From positions 1 to 64,000 of IMG/VR virus record IMGVR_UViG_3300029787_000021: a stretch of DNA of 64,000 nt, one strand, 5' to 3'. Shown here one piece after another: positions 43,581 to 51,013 of this stretch. The stretch's first letter is position 1. Each line of letters begins with the position of its first letter. The notes below the pieces were generated by a model. It was given only the letters and a program-made list of their open reading frames with translations. It did no database searches and was not told where the DNA came from. Origin of the DNA: a virus. The position numbers and the translations under genes were made by a program.

Positions 43581-43763
43581 ATGGCTATAGATAATAGTTT
43601 ATATGTAGGTTTATTAGAAGAAAAGCAGCAATGGTCTGATAAACTAGATTTAGCCTTAGATGATGAAAACTATAGATTATGTGCTTTATATAGAGATAAG
43701 ATAAAAGCTATAGATAAGAAGATTATGAATATTATATATCCTACTAATAATTTAATAAGATGA
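43581..43763 (+). CDS. Plus-strand mini-protein with UVR-like helix
   Basis: 60 residues. MAIDNSLYVGLLEEKQQWSD continues into DKLDLALDDENYRLCALYRDKIKAID, a UvrB/UvrC-like two-helix motif (ten-residue repeat with L..A...Y..A..R..I). It lies on the plus strand and its TGA overlaps the next ATG (ATGA), so the genes are coupled. The promoter at 43270-43300 probably drives the whole group. Confidence 0.72.
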   Translation: MAIDNSLYVGLLEEKQQWSDKLDLALDDENYRLCALYRDKIKAIDKKIMNIIYPTNNLIR

Positions 43764-43891
43764 TACCAAAAATGATACCATATTTAGAATTAGACCTTAA
43801 TCCCACCGTATTAGAAGAAGGCATAGTAGTTACTATATGCTTTGCATTACTGATGTGGGGTTTATTTGATATATTTTATAATGAAAGATAA
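43760..43891 (+). CDS. Plus-strand mini-protein with one membrane segment
   Basis: 43 residues. Starts MIPKMIPYLELDLNPTVLEE and has one hydrophobic segment, IVVTICFALLMWGLFDIF. The ATG overlaps the preceding stop (ATGA), and its own end overlaps the next gene by 11 bases. The tight overlaps argue that this is a translated gene rather than a chance frame. Function unknown, probably a membrane peptide. Confidence 0.6.
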   Translation: MIPKMIPYLELDLNPTVLEEGIVVTICFALLMWGLFDIFYNER

Positions 43892-43988
43892 GAATACCAT
43901 AGGAGATAGCCTTAGAAGAGGATTTATCTTTGCTACTATAGTACTAATAGCTACGATGATATATAAATATATATACTCTATACTCTAG
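43881..43988 (+). CDS. Plus-strand mini-protein with one membrane segment
   Basis: 35 residues. The N-terminus is charged (MKDKNTIGDSLRRG), followed by a membrane segment (FIFATIVLIATMIYKYIYSI). It overlaps the preceding gene by 11 bases and closes the plus-strand group. Positive-inside charge suggests a cytoplasmic N-terminus. Function unknown. Confidence 0.58.
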   Translation: MKDKNTIGDSLRRGFIFATIVLIATMIYKYIYSIL

Positions 43989-44082
43989 AAGTTAGCAGAG
44001 AGATATTCTTAGGTATGGGCAAGCCAGGCATACTACGTACCGGTAAGGGAACTATACTGTCAGTGTTATATAAGGGTGATGT

Positions 44083-44124
44083 CTAGGTACAGGCAGTTTG
44101 ACCTAGCATGGACATCCAATCCAT
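44083..44124 (+). other. Two adjacent hairpins in structured non-coding stretch
   Basis: After the plus-strand mini-genes there is a more GC-rich 150-base stretch (43989-44142). In it, CTAGGT (44083-44088) pairs with ACCTAG (44101-44106) and ATGGA (44108-44112) pairs with TCCAT (44120-44124). A short open frame at 44015-44086 is possible but weak. The stretch may be a structured 3' end or small RNA. Confidence 0.35.
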
Positions 44125-44142
44125 AGAGCCATATATAATAAT

Positions 44143-44265
44143 ATGCCTACTATAGATAGAAAGATTATACTCTTAATAGCCTCTATAGGATTATCTATTA
44201 TAGCTCTGATAGCATCTCTATTAAACTCATACCACTCTCTCATATATATTATTTATTTATTATAG
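44143..44265 (+). CDS. Possible plus-strand membrane mini-protein
   Basis: 40 residues, starting MPTIDRKIILLIASIGLSII and ending IYIIYLL; almost entirely hydrophobic. It follows the structured stretch without its own clear promoter and runs into the end of the minus-strand gene at 44253-44411 with a 13-base convergent overlap. It could be the last member of the plus-strand group, but chance hydrophobic frames are common in such AT-rich DNA. Confidence 0.35.
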   Translation: MPTIDRKIILLIASIGLSIIALIASLLNSYHSLIYIIYLL

Positions 44266-44411
44266 TATTCTGGAACGTTATGCACTCTATATACTATATC
44301 CTTTAGTCTATCTATACTATCCATAAGCCTATTACTAGGCCTATCATCGTACATTCCTTCTAGATTAAGCAAGATCGGCATAAGATCCTGATATAGTTTA
44401 TCATTATCCAT
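44253..44411 (-). CDS. Small protein driven by an early promoter
   Basis: 52 residues. Starts MDNDKLYQDLMPILLNLEGM and continues with a helical charged region (RLMDSIDRLKDIVYRVHNV). It lies directly behind a consensus early promoter (44436-44466) and the conserved leader (AGTATAAATAAAGGTT). That combination strongly supports it as a real gene. Function unknown. Confidence 0.72.
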   Translation of the reverse strand: MDNDKLYQDLMPILLNLEGMYDDRPSNRLMDSIDRLKDIVYRVHNVPEYYNK

Positions 44412-44886
44412 GTGTATATAACCTTTATTTATACTTAAATATACGAACTTTTCTGGTAAGATCCAACTGTTTTAACGGTTATTTTCTTGCCTATATAGAA
44501 AAAAAGTAGGAGGGAGGTAGGCAGGCCTGATTAAATACCTTATCTTTTCATACGCTAATACGTCTATCTTATATACAACCTATATATTTTTATATGTTTA
44601 TATGTGTATATCTTTATATTAATATATACTTATATCTTATTACATATACGTTAAGTGATATAGTATCTTATAGCCCTTTATCTCCCTATCATAGGTAATG
44701 TCTCCTATAGTATCTTATGTTGTTTAGTATCGAGTAGTAGCCTCAGTCATCCATACCTCAGAGACACGATAAGTACTTTGATTTAATTGTCCATATTAGA
44801 GATTGGATAGTAAGAAAGGTAGGACTATTCATCAATTTTGCGCGTGGCACCTTCGGTGGAGAGAGAGAAACGCCCCCTCACTCCCC
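44412..44886. other. Long gene-poor region: early promoter, AT-rich tract, GC hairpin, G-rich tract
   Basis: About 475 bases without a convincing gene. It holds the promoter at 44436-44466, a very AT-rich stretch of alternating TA/TTTATA words (about 44540-44700), a small hairpin CACC-TTC-GGTG (44848-44858) and a minus-strand GGGGGAGTGAGGGGG tract (44873-44887). The AT-rich tract could be a replication or transcription boundary. No origin can be proved from the sequence. Confidence 0.5.
44436..44466 (-). promoter_or_regulatory. Early-type promoter TTG-N20-TATATTTA
   Basis: TTG at 44464-44466, 20-base spacer, TATATTTA at 44436-44443, then AGTATAAATAAAGGTT leading to the 52-residue gene. Confidence 0.85.
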
Positions 44887-45381
44887 CTACAGCAGTCCAT
44901 CCTCACCCCTCTCATAACACGCCACAAGGCTATATCTAACTCCTGCTTGTAAGGTACACACCTCATGATCTAAAGTAGAATCAAACATCATTCCACTATC
45001 TACCCTCTTTGATATATCATATGGTTTATCTTTTATATCATATACTATAGTATTACCTCCTCTATATGTAGATGGATCACTCAATTGTACTACCAATGAT
45101 CTAGTTCTTTTAAACGATCTATCGGTATCCCATAGATCATTATGCTTCTTTATATAGTCTCCTACCTTATATCTTATAATATAAAACTCATTTAACTCTT
45201 CTCCTCTTACTTTATATTCATCTAGCTTATTAAATACTTCTGTATAACCATGGGCTGGAGTAATAGTTATTATATCTCTATTGAAGATACTTGTGCTATC
45301 ATTGCTATAGTTTACGCTTTGACTAACTCTTTGTAGCTCACTTATTATTTCTTCTCCTAATATATTATCTAATTCTTTCAT
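44887..45381 (-). CDS. 2OG-Fe(II) oxygenase
   Basis: 164 residues. These enzymes hydroxylate protein or nucleic acid substrates using 2-oxoglutarate and iron. The iron ligands are visible: KKHNDLWD (His-x-Asp, residues about 78-80) and STLDHEVCTL (distal His). The 2-oxoglutarate Arg lies in GVRYSLVACYE. The RGGNTIVYDI strand is typical of the prolyl-4-hydroxylase branch. It is three bases from a second enzyme of the same family. The substrate is unknown. Confidence 0.88.
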   Translation of the reverse strand: MKELDNILGEEIISELQRVSQSVNYSNDSTSIFNRDIITITPAHGYTEVFNKLDEYKVRGEELNEFYIIRYKVGDYIKKHNDLWDTDRSFKRTRSLVVQLSDPSTYRGGNTIVYDIKDKPYDISKRVDSGMMFDSTLDHEVCTLQAGVRYSLVACYERGEDGLL

Positions 45382-45384
45382 AGT

Positions 45385-45918
45385 TTATAATATAGAACGT
45401 TTATCACCCATTTGATCTCTAGTAAGCCATAATACTAAACTATATCTTATTCCTTCTTCTATAGGAGTTACCTCATGTAATAGATTAGCCGGAAACATTA
45501 TACAACTACCTATCTGTTTACTAGCTTTAAAATAAGCTTTATTATCTTTAATATTATTATATATCAAAAGGTCTCCTCCTTTATAGTTATCTGGATTGCT
45601 AAGTTGTATTATTAATGTTTTATATCTATTATTATATCCTTCTCCAACATCTCTATGTCTCTTAAATACATCTCCTTTTTTATATCTAACTAACTTATAA
45701 TAGACAGGAAGCTTTTGTATTCCTAATTGCTTCTTAAGCTCATATATACTAGAAACAAACTTACCATAATTATATACAGTTTGTTCAGATGATATTCTTT
45801 CTTTTGATTCATAATTAAAAGCACCTACCTTACTATTCTTCCAATTATCAGATGCATTATCTAGAATGTCAGCACATTCTTTTTCAGATAGTATTTGTTT
45901 TTGTATAACTTCGCTCAT
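45385..45918 (-). CDS. 2OG-Fe(II) oxygenase, paralogue of the next gene
   Basis: 177 residues from the ATG at 45918, which overlaps the upstream stop (TAATG); the longer frame to 45969 runs into the neighbouring gene. Ligands: KRHRDVGEG (His-x-Asp), NLLHEVTPI (distal His) and GIRYSLVLWL (2OG Arg). It aligns throughout with the adjacent 164-residue enzyme, including YKGGDLLIYN, so the two are tandem duplicates that may act on related substrates. Confidence 0.88.
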   Translation of the reverse strand: MSEVIQKQILSEKECADILDNASDNWKNSKVGAFNYESKERISSEQTVYNYGKFVSSIYELKKQLGIQKLPVYYKLVRYKKGDVFKRHRDVGEGYNNRYKTLIIQLSNPDNYKGGDLLIYNNIKDNKAYFKASKQIGSCIMFPANLLHEVTPIEEGIRYSLVLWLTRDQMGDKRSIL

Positions 45919-46490
45919 TAATGATTCATATATGCTGAAGGAGAAGGTAGTCCTCCGTAGTGGCACCATTCTATTTCTTTATACTTATGATTAGTCATTG
46001 CACACCATAAATCATAATCTTCTTGATTAACTCTATAACCCCAATGTAATAACGATTGCTGTATCCTTGGACTAGCCTGCCAATCATTAGCTTCATATAT
46101 CCTTCTATAGATAAGCTTTCTCCATCTTCCATTCTTACCACAAAAATCTTGCCATCTTCTTATCTGTCTATAATCATCATCACATCTGAGACCCATATCA
46201 TATTTAATATACCATTCTATCCATCCATAAGGATCTCTCTGACTAAACCAATTCATCTCTTTCCAATAGCTATATGGCATACCACTCCTTACTTTAAATT
46301 TATTACGTTTAGGTCTATATGTTGGAGCCATATATAGATCTTTATCTATACCTATAAACATATCTTTTATAGCAGGATCCATTTTCTTTTTAGGTCCAGC
46401 GTTAGGACCAAAGTATGATCCTCCCATTATACCTTCTTCAAACATCTCTCTTGGAGTTGTATTAGGATAAAATTCTATCATTTGAACCAT
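45918..46490 (-). CDS. Conserved phage protein next to the oxygenases, unknown
   Basis: 190 residues, rich in Trp, Tyr and Arg. Starts MVQMIEFYPNTTPREMFEEG, then GIMGGSYFGPNAG. This F-Y-P-x-x-x-x-P-R-E-M-F-E start followed by a G-G-S/T-Y-F segment is a pattern I associate with small conserved genes of marine T4-like phages. No catalytic motif is evident. It overlaps the membrane protein gene upstream by 13 bases and couples by TAATG to the oxygenase gene. Confidence 0.75.
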   Translation of the reverse strand: MVQMIEFYPNTTPREMFEEGIMGGSYFGPNAGPKKKMDPAIKDMFIGIDKDLYMAPTYRPKRNKFKVRSGMPYSYWKEMNWFSQRDPYGWIEWYIKYDMGLRCDDDYRQIRRWQDFCGKNGRWRKLIYRRIYEANDWQASPRIQQSLLHWGYRVNQEDYDLWCAMTNHKYKEIEWCHYGGLPSPSAYMNH

Positions 46491-46642
46491 TGTATTAGTA
46501 TATTAATTGATATTAGTATGTTAGTAACTACTGCTTGAATTATAATCAAAGTTCTAAATCTAGCTACTGCATCTGCTTCTCTTTTAGTTTCACCTATCTT
46601 TTCACCAAGAGCTCTAGCCCATAATCTCCATAATTTCTTCAT
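46478..46642 (-). CDS. Small membrane protein, conserved phage family
   Basis: 54 residues. The start MKKLWRLWARALGEKIGETK and the following EADAVARFRTLIII form a charged helix leading into one membrane segment (IIQAVVTNILISINILI). The pattern is familiar from short membrane proteins of marine T4-like phages. It overlaps the next gene by 13 bases. Function unknown. Confidence 0.78.
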   Translation of the reverse strand: MKKLWRLWARALGEKIGETKREADAVARFRTLIIIQAVVTNILISINILIQWFK

Positions 46643-46646
46643 CGTC

Positions 46647-47528
46647 TTAATTTATTGTTTCAAAAAATTTATAAAAGCTAACATTATCATTAAAGAATTC
46701 ATCTGTTACCCAATCTTGATCTGTATCTTCATGATACCACGTATCAAATGTAAACGTTTTAAACCATTCTGGATTATTAATAGCTATTGGAGTTAATATA
46801 GCTTCATGATCTAATAAATGCTCTTTGGTTAAACATTTTTCAGAATTAACTTCAAACTCACTAATTAGATGCTGTATACTATCTTTATATCCTCCGAATA
46901 ATCCTCCTATAGCATTAGATTTATAAAAATGATAATTATCAAATACTTCATTCATAATCTTATTACTATGGTACTGCGCAGTATTTCTTATATCTAATAA
47001 CTTATCTCCAACCCACTTATTAATTTTATTAAATAATTCTTTATTATATATCTTATCATAAGTATATTGATATTCACACTCCGCAAAGCCAGTCGCTAAT
47101 TCTATATTACTATTGTATTTATCTGGGTACAAACCTCTATGTGATAAACCAGCATCTATCCAATAAATGTAATCATACTCAGGCAAATAATTCTCCTTTA
47201 TAAAACTCATCTTATACTGTCCTAGTTCATAATAACATTTAAACTTATCTAAATGCTTCTCTCTTATTTTAAGAGCTCTTTGATTATGTTCTGAATCTTT
47301 TAATTCTCTAACTATTACTTCTATATTACTAACGTTATATTGTGAGAGTTTATCTACTAACAATGAGGATGTAGCAGAACTTGTATAACATTTTATAGGT
47401 AAGTTAGACTTACTAATTTGAATAAGAGAATAAACATATCTCCATAATCTAGCATTACCTCCATGAAGATAATAAGGGTGACCTGGTTCAAATGCATATA
47501 TTCCTGTAACAAGTAATGTATTAGTCAC
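46647..47528 (-). CDS. Glycosyltransferase-like protein (HtrL/WlaTC type)
   Basis: 293 residues. YIYWIDAGLSHRG (the D-x-G-type site that replaces DxD), a later AIGGLFGGYKDSI segment and DHEAILTPIAINNPEWF are features of the WlaTC/HtrL group of GT-A-type sugar transferases. The length fits a single-domain enzyme. It overlaps the next upstream gene by 8 bases. The target sugar and acceptor (DNA, virion or host surface) cannot be told. Confidence 0.72.
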   Translation of the reverse strand: MTNTLLVTGIYAFEPGHPYYLHGGNARLWRYVYSLIQISKSNLPIKCYTSSATSSLLVDKLSQYNVSNIEVIVRELKDSEHNQRALKIREKHLDKFKCYYELGQYKMSFIKENYLPEYDYIYWIDAGLSHRGLYPDKYNSNIELATGFAECEYQYTYDKIYNKELFNKINKWVGDKLLDIRNTAQYHSNKIMNEVFDNYHFYKSNAIGGLFGGYKDSIQHLISEFEVNSEKCLTKEHLLDHEAILTPIAINNPEWFKTFTFDTWYHEDTDQDWVTDEFFNDNVSFYKFFETIN

Positions 47529-47859
47529 TTATCTTTCTATTTTTTTTAAATATATCAATTAATGTCTGTACGTCTCTTTTTTTATAAAAACGAATATTCT
47601 CATAATCAGAGAACTCTACATACCATCCATCTCCTTTTACAGTAGGTAAATCAAAAGCTTTATTAGTATTAGTTACTAACTCTAATCCTGGTTTATCATA
47701 TTCTTCTTCCCATCCAGAGAAGCCATACTTACCTGCTTCATCTAAAGTAAAAGCATAAAAGTAGTAAGGTTCATCTCCAAAGAAGCCATCTTCATCTAAT
47801 TGTTCTCTTGAGTATATTACTTTTTCGAATCCTAATGATAATAAATCTTCTTGTGTCAT
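47521..47859 (-). CDS. Small acidic protein, unknown
   Basis: 112 residues, starting MTQEDLLSLGFEKVIYSREQ. It is rich in Asp, Glu, Tyr and Phe with a mixed beta/alpha pattern (PYYFYAFTLDEAGKYGFSG, GWYVEFSDYENIRFYKK). No known motif. It shares four bases (ATGA) with the upstream 60-residue gene and overlaps the glycosyltransferase gene by 8. Confidence 0.72.
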   Translation of the reverse strand: MTQEDLLSLGFEKVIYSREQLDEDGFFGDEPYYFYAFTLDEAGKYGFSGWEEEYDKPGLELVTNTNKAFDLPTVKGDGWYVEFSDYENIRFYKKRDVQTLIDIFKKNRKISD

Positions 47860-48038
47860 TTTACAAATAACTTTTTACTTTTATCTCTAGCTATTTTATT
47901 TAGCTCTTTAATATACATATTCCCTTCTATAAATCTTTTAGATAGCTCATAATATTTTAAAGCATTTAGTAGCTGATTATAATTACAACAGCTTTCTATT
48001 ACGTTTTTAACTTTAGAATAATATTGCAGCTCTCTCAT
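47856..48038 (-). CDS. Small helical protein, unknown
   Basis: 60 residues, starting MRELQYYSKVKNVIESCCNY. Helical with Lys, Tyr and Leu; two adjacent Cys. The ATGA overlap with the downstream gene and the one-base gap to the upstream gene place it firmly in the operon. No family recognised. Confidence 0.65.
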   Translation of the reverse strand: MRELQYYSKVKNVIESCCNYNQLLNALKYYELSKRFIEGNMYIKELNKIARDKSKKLFVK

Positions 48039-48039
48039 T

Positions 48040-48261
48040 TTATTTAGTAATAGAATATATTTTATGTTTAGCTTTCCATTTTTTTATAAAAGACTCTCCA
48101 CATCCTAATTCAACTATCTCTGCTCCTCTTGGAATGTCTCTAGTTCCTATTCTATTGATCTTATCAATATGAGGACCTCTAAATACTTTCATATACTTTT
48201 TAGCTTTCTTTCTTGGTGAAAGCTTATATACTGCTACTACAGTAGGGTTTCTTTGTATCAT
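48040..48261 (-). CDS. Small basic protein, unknown
   Basis: 73 residues, starting MIQRNPTVVAVYKLSPRKKA. It is Lys/Arg-rich with a single Cys and a GAEIVELGCGES segment that looks like a nucleotide- or cofactor-binding turn but is too short to assign. It overlaps the membrane mini-protein gene by four bases. Confidence 0.65.
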   Translation of the reverse strand: MIQRNPTVVAVYKLSPRKKAKKYMKVFRGPHIDKINRIGTRDIPRGAEIVELGCGESFIKKWKAKHKIYSITK

Positions 48262-48386
48262 ACTATTAAACTTAAAATAAATAAAACTAACATTATACCA
48301 ACTAATCCAATCATTGCTCCTACAGCATGACCTTCTACTTGATCTTTTCTTCTACCTTGTCTATATTTTATATCTTCTTCTGTCAT
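48258..48386 (-). CDS. Small membrane protein
   Basis: 42 residues. A charged N-terminus (MTEEDIKYRQGRRKDQVEGH) is followed by one membrane segment (AVGAMIGLVGIMLVLFILSL). Its TGA overlaps the next ATG. It fills a gap between two tightly spaced genes. Function unknown. Confidence 0.65.
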   Translation of the reverse strand: MTEEDIKYRQGRRKDQVEGHAVGAMIGLVGIMLVLFILSLIV

Positions 48387-48389
48387 AAT

Positions 48390-48683
48390 TTATTTACCTG
48401 GGTGTATTATTGTATTTAAATTTTTAGGTGTTACTATATTATTAGTACCATGCATATATAATGGACCATAATAATCTTCAGTCACCATTTCAATATCGAA
48501 GAAACCTTTTATTCCTTGCCCAGGTTGTTTTTTAGGTTGAGTGATTCTTCTTTTACCATCGAAAGATCTAAAGTCTCTAGATGTTACTCTGTACCAAGTA
48601 TCTTTGATACATACTTCTAATACTCCTGCAGTATTAAAATGATTCTCTAACTTTACTGTTTCTCCTCTTTTCTCAGCTGCCAT
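48390..48683 (-). CDS. Small beta-rich protein, unknown
   Basis: 97 residues, starting MAAEKRGETVKLENHFNTAG. It contains LEVCIKDTWYRVTSRDFRSF and a later DIEMVTEDYYGPLYMHGTN, suggesting a small beta-barrel fold. No motif recognised. It overlaps the next upstream gene by 11 bases. Confidence 0.68.
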   Translation of the reverse strand: MAAEKRGETVKLENHFNTAGVLEVCIKDTWYRVTSRDFRSFDGKRRITQPKKQPGQGIKGFFDIEMVTEDYYGPLYMHGTNNIVTPKNLNTIIHPGK

Positions 48684-48846
48684 CGTATATTGAAAATTTT
48701 TTAGCTCCTCTTGGTGCTCTTATTTTAGCTATACTAATCGCAGTAGCTTCATCTTCTGCTTCTACATCTATGATATCGAAATCGTATCCCATATCTTCTT
48801 TACCCATAAAATGCAGGTACCAATACATTACTCTATAACTATGCAT
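48673..48846 (-). CDS. Small protein, unknown
   Basis: 57 residues from the internal ATG at 48846, chosen because it overlaps the upstream gene by 8 bases instead of 59. It reads MHSYRVMYWYLHFMGKEDMG and then DIIDVEAEDEATAISIAKIR, a short beta-alpha unit of the kind seen in many small phage regulators. No function is assigned. Confidence 0.65.
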   Translation of the reverse strand: MHSYRVMYWYLHFMGKEDMGYDFDIIDVEAEDEATAISIAKIRAPRGAKKFSIYDGS

Positions 48847-49369
48847 ATGCTTTTCCTTTAACTTTAATTCTTTTACCATACTTATCTTCCATTTCATAAT
48901 AGAAATCTATAAGACTATTCGCACCTGAGCGCTCTACTTCCTTATCATAATCTGAAAGCTCCATTTTAAACTCCCAGGTAAATAGTTTCCTTATTTCAGC
49001 TAATTTAGCTGCTTCATCTTTAGCGAAGTCTTCTTCTAATCTTTTTTTACGCCCTCTATCAATTGAACATTCTCTACTCCATAAAGCAACATCAACTTCA
49101 CCATTTTGAGTAGTAGCTTTAAGATACTTATCATTCATAGTATGATATACTAATTCTATTTCAAGTAAGAAAGAACCTTGATCGAAATCACCATTCAGTA
49201 TTCTATCTCTAAATGGATGCCTGCTACTAAGTTTATTATTCTTTAAGCAGTAACTCCTCCACCACATAAACTTATTATAAGACATCTTATTATAATCAGC
49301 AGATAGTTTCTTCTCTATATACTTCCTACTCCACTTAGGTTGAAAAGGTAACTTAGAAGGGTAACTCAT
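48839..49369 (-). CDS. Phage protein, unknown, charged
   Basis: 176 residues from the ATG at 49369, starting MSYPSKLPFQPKWSRKYIEK. Earlier Met codons would push it further into the upstream gene. It is rich in Lys, Glu and aromatic residues (YNKFMWWRSYCLKNNKLSSR), with a long charged helix later. No motif recognised. It overlaps the upstream gene by 17 bases. Confidence 0.7.
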   Translation of the reverse strand: MSYPSKLPFQPKWSRKYIEKKLSADYNKMSYNKFMWWRSYCLKNNKLSSRHPFRDRILNGDFDQGSFLLEIELVYHTMNDKYLKATTQNGEVDVALWSRECSIDRGRKKRLEEDFAKDEAAKLAEIRKLFTWEFKMELSDYDKEVERSGANSLIDFYYEMEDKYGKRIKVKGKAYA

Positions 49370-49586
49370 CGTTCTTATTTTTATCACTAGGTCTAGATAT
49401 ATCATCTAACTTTTTATAATCAAAGCTAGCGAAAGGCTGCCTACCTATCTCTACTACTTCAGAGTCTTGCACATTAACGATAGCATTTATCTTATCGTTA
49501 GCTTTATGAGCTCTTTTTCTAGCCATATAATCATTAGGAGCATAAACGTATGCTTCAAACTTAACTACATATCTATTATCTTTCAT
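49353..49586 (-). CDS. Small protein, unknown
   Basis: 77 residues from the ATG at 49586, which sits one base after the preceding stop. It starts MKDNRYVVKFEAYVYAPNDY and contains AHKANDKINAIVNVQDSEVV, a small beta-alpha-beta pattern like that of the 57-residue protein at 48673-48846. The end is acidic and disordered. No function is assigned. Confidence 0.68.
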   Translation of the reverse strand: MKDNRYVVKFEAYVYAPNDYMARKRAHKANDKINAIVNVQDSEVVEIGRQPFASFDYKKLDDISRPSDKNKNDELPF

Positions 49587-49587
49587 A

Positions 49588-50103
49588 TTAAAATAATTCA
49601 AGTTGAACAACAGGAGGATTCTGAGTCATTTTATCAACCTTAAACGCACTCGTTACTTTACGAGTAGGTCTAAACTCTTCTCCTCTATTATCTATTAACA
49701 CACCATCCTTAACAGTAAAAGCATGCTTACTAACTCCTAAGATATAAGTACCTTTAGGGTTATCTTTAATAAAAGACTTTACAGTCTTCATTCTATTTAC
49801 TAATTCACCATAAAGTTTATACTGATTAGTAATCTTAGATTCACCTAAGACTTGAAGAGCAAACATATCGTCTCCTAGCTCGATTCCATTCTTTTCAACT
49901 TTATCTAGAACAGAAGATTCAAATTGAACTCCTTTACCTTTCTTTCTCTTGAAAGTTTTCTTAACGTATTTATGAGCTAGATCATAATCAGAGTCAGTAG
50001 CAGCTGCAAGAGCTCTTACAAAACAATCATTCTTTTCAGATTTAGCTAATTTAGAACTATTATAACCTTTAACAGTACTAGTAGATTTTTTAAATTTATT
50101 CAT
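49588..50103 (-). CDS. Papain-like (C39-type) cysteine peptidase-like protein
   Basis: 171 residues from the ATG at 50103, 24 bases after the promoter -10 box and at the end of the conserved leader. NDCFVRALAAATDSDYDLAH has the active-site Cys context of papain-like peptidases. GTYILGVSKHAFTVKDGVLID supplies the His, and the Asp after VLI could be the third residue. It is the first gene of a long early operon, so it may act on host proteins. Activity is inferred. Confidence 0.78.
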   Translation of the reverse strand: MNKFKKSTSTVKGYNSSKLAKSEKNDCFVRALAAATDSDYDLAHKYVKKTFKRKKGKGVQFESSVLDKVEKNGIELGDDMFALQVLGESKITNQYKLYGELVNRMKTVKSFIKDNPKGTYILGVSKHAFTVKDGVLIDNRGEEFRPTRKVTSAFKVDKMTQNPPVVQLELF

Positions 50104-50127
50104 AACCTTTTTTCTATTATTTATACT

Positions 50128-50158
50128 TAAATATACGAATTTTTTTCCAGAATTCCAA
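50128..50158 (-). promoter_or_regulatory. Early-type promoter TTG-N20-TATATTTA
   Basis: TTG at 50156-50158, 20-base spacer, TATATTTA at 50128-50135; the leader AGTATAAATAATAG... ends AAAGGTT at the ATG of the peptidase-like gene. Confidence 0.88.
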
Positions 50159-50174
50159 CTGTTTAAGGGGTTAT

Positions 50175-50987
50175 TTACCCAACCATATTTAATGGTTGAG
50201 TATGTAACCAACCTACATTTCTATTAGTATTTAAACTAAAGAATAAAGCATCCATTTGACCACCTCTACGGTTCTTCGAGAAGAAGAAAGCTCTTCCTTC
50301 GTCCATAAACTTCATATGAGCCATACCAGTCATCATATGCTTAAACCTATTCGATCCAGCAAACTCACCCATTTTAGTAACCTGCTGAATAACAAGGAAA
50401 GCAGTATTTACTTTACCTAAGTTCTCAGCTTTATTATGCTTTTCTAAAAGATTCAATACTTCAGTCTCAGCTCTTTTTACTGACATATTAGTATGAAAGT
50501 CTGAAATAGCACCTACAACCTCAGCCATAGAATCAATTAATACAACATCCCATCCTTCAGTTAAAATACTTTTAAGAATTATTAATGGATCTTTTTCGAT
50601 AAAATCACCCATAAATAAAATACTTAAATCACCAAATTTAGGGAATCTTTTAACATATCCATGCATATCAATTCTATTCATCTCACCAGAAATAAATAAA
50701 GTCTTTTTGCCTCTAGTATTAAGATCTGAAAGTATATCTAACATAACAGTAGATTTACCAACTCCAGGATCTCCTACGATAGCATAGTTAGTACCTTTCA
50801 TTAAACCACCTTCAGCAGAAAATAAACTATCTATTTTTTTACCAGTAGGCATAGGGATAAATAAGTTTTTATCAAACTTAATATCATTCATTTTAACAGT
50901 AGAAGGTCTCCAAGTTCTGAAAGAACCAGTATTAATAGATTTTTCTACTCTTTTTTTAGTAACGGAATTTTTAACTGTAATATTCAT
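50175..50987 (-). CDS. RecA/RadA-like ATPase
   Basis: 270 residues from the ATG at 50987, chosen by its promoter and leader. Walker A is YAIVGDPGVGKSTVML and Walker B is WDVVLIDSMAE, with a later VNTAFLVIQQV sensor-like strand. The pattern fits the RecA/KaiC/RadA branch of P-loop ATPases. An N-terminal segment (RTWRPSTVKMNDIKFDKN) precedes the ATPase domain. A role in recombination or replication-fork repair is likely; no DnaB or UvsX identity can be fixed. Confidence 0.85.
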   Translation of the reverse strand: MNITVKNSVTKKRVEKSINTGSFRTWRPSTVKMNDIKFDKNLFIPMPTGKKIDSLFSAEGGLMKGTNYAIVGDPGVGKSTVMLDILSDLNTRGKKTLFISGEMNRIDMHGYVKRFPKFGDLSILFMGDFIEKDPLIILKSILTEGWDVVLIDSMAEVVGAISDFHTNMSVKRAETEVLNLLEKHNKAENLGKVNTAFLVIQQVTKMGEFAGSNRFKHMMTGMAHMKFMDEGRAFFFSKNRRGGQMDALFFSLNTNRNVGWLHTQPLNMVG

Positions 50988-51013
50988 AACCTTTATTGCT
51001 TTATTATTATACC

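Noticed and set aside
44015-44086. 23-codon plus-strand frame starting MGKPGILRTG
   Set aside because: Too short, no coupling to neighbours, and it overlaps the hairpin at 44083-44106; left as part of a structured stretch.
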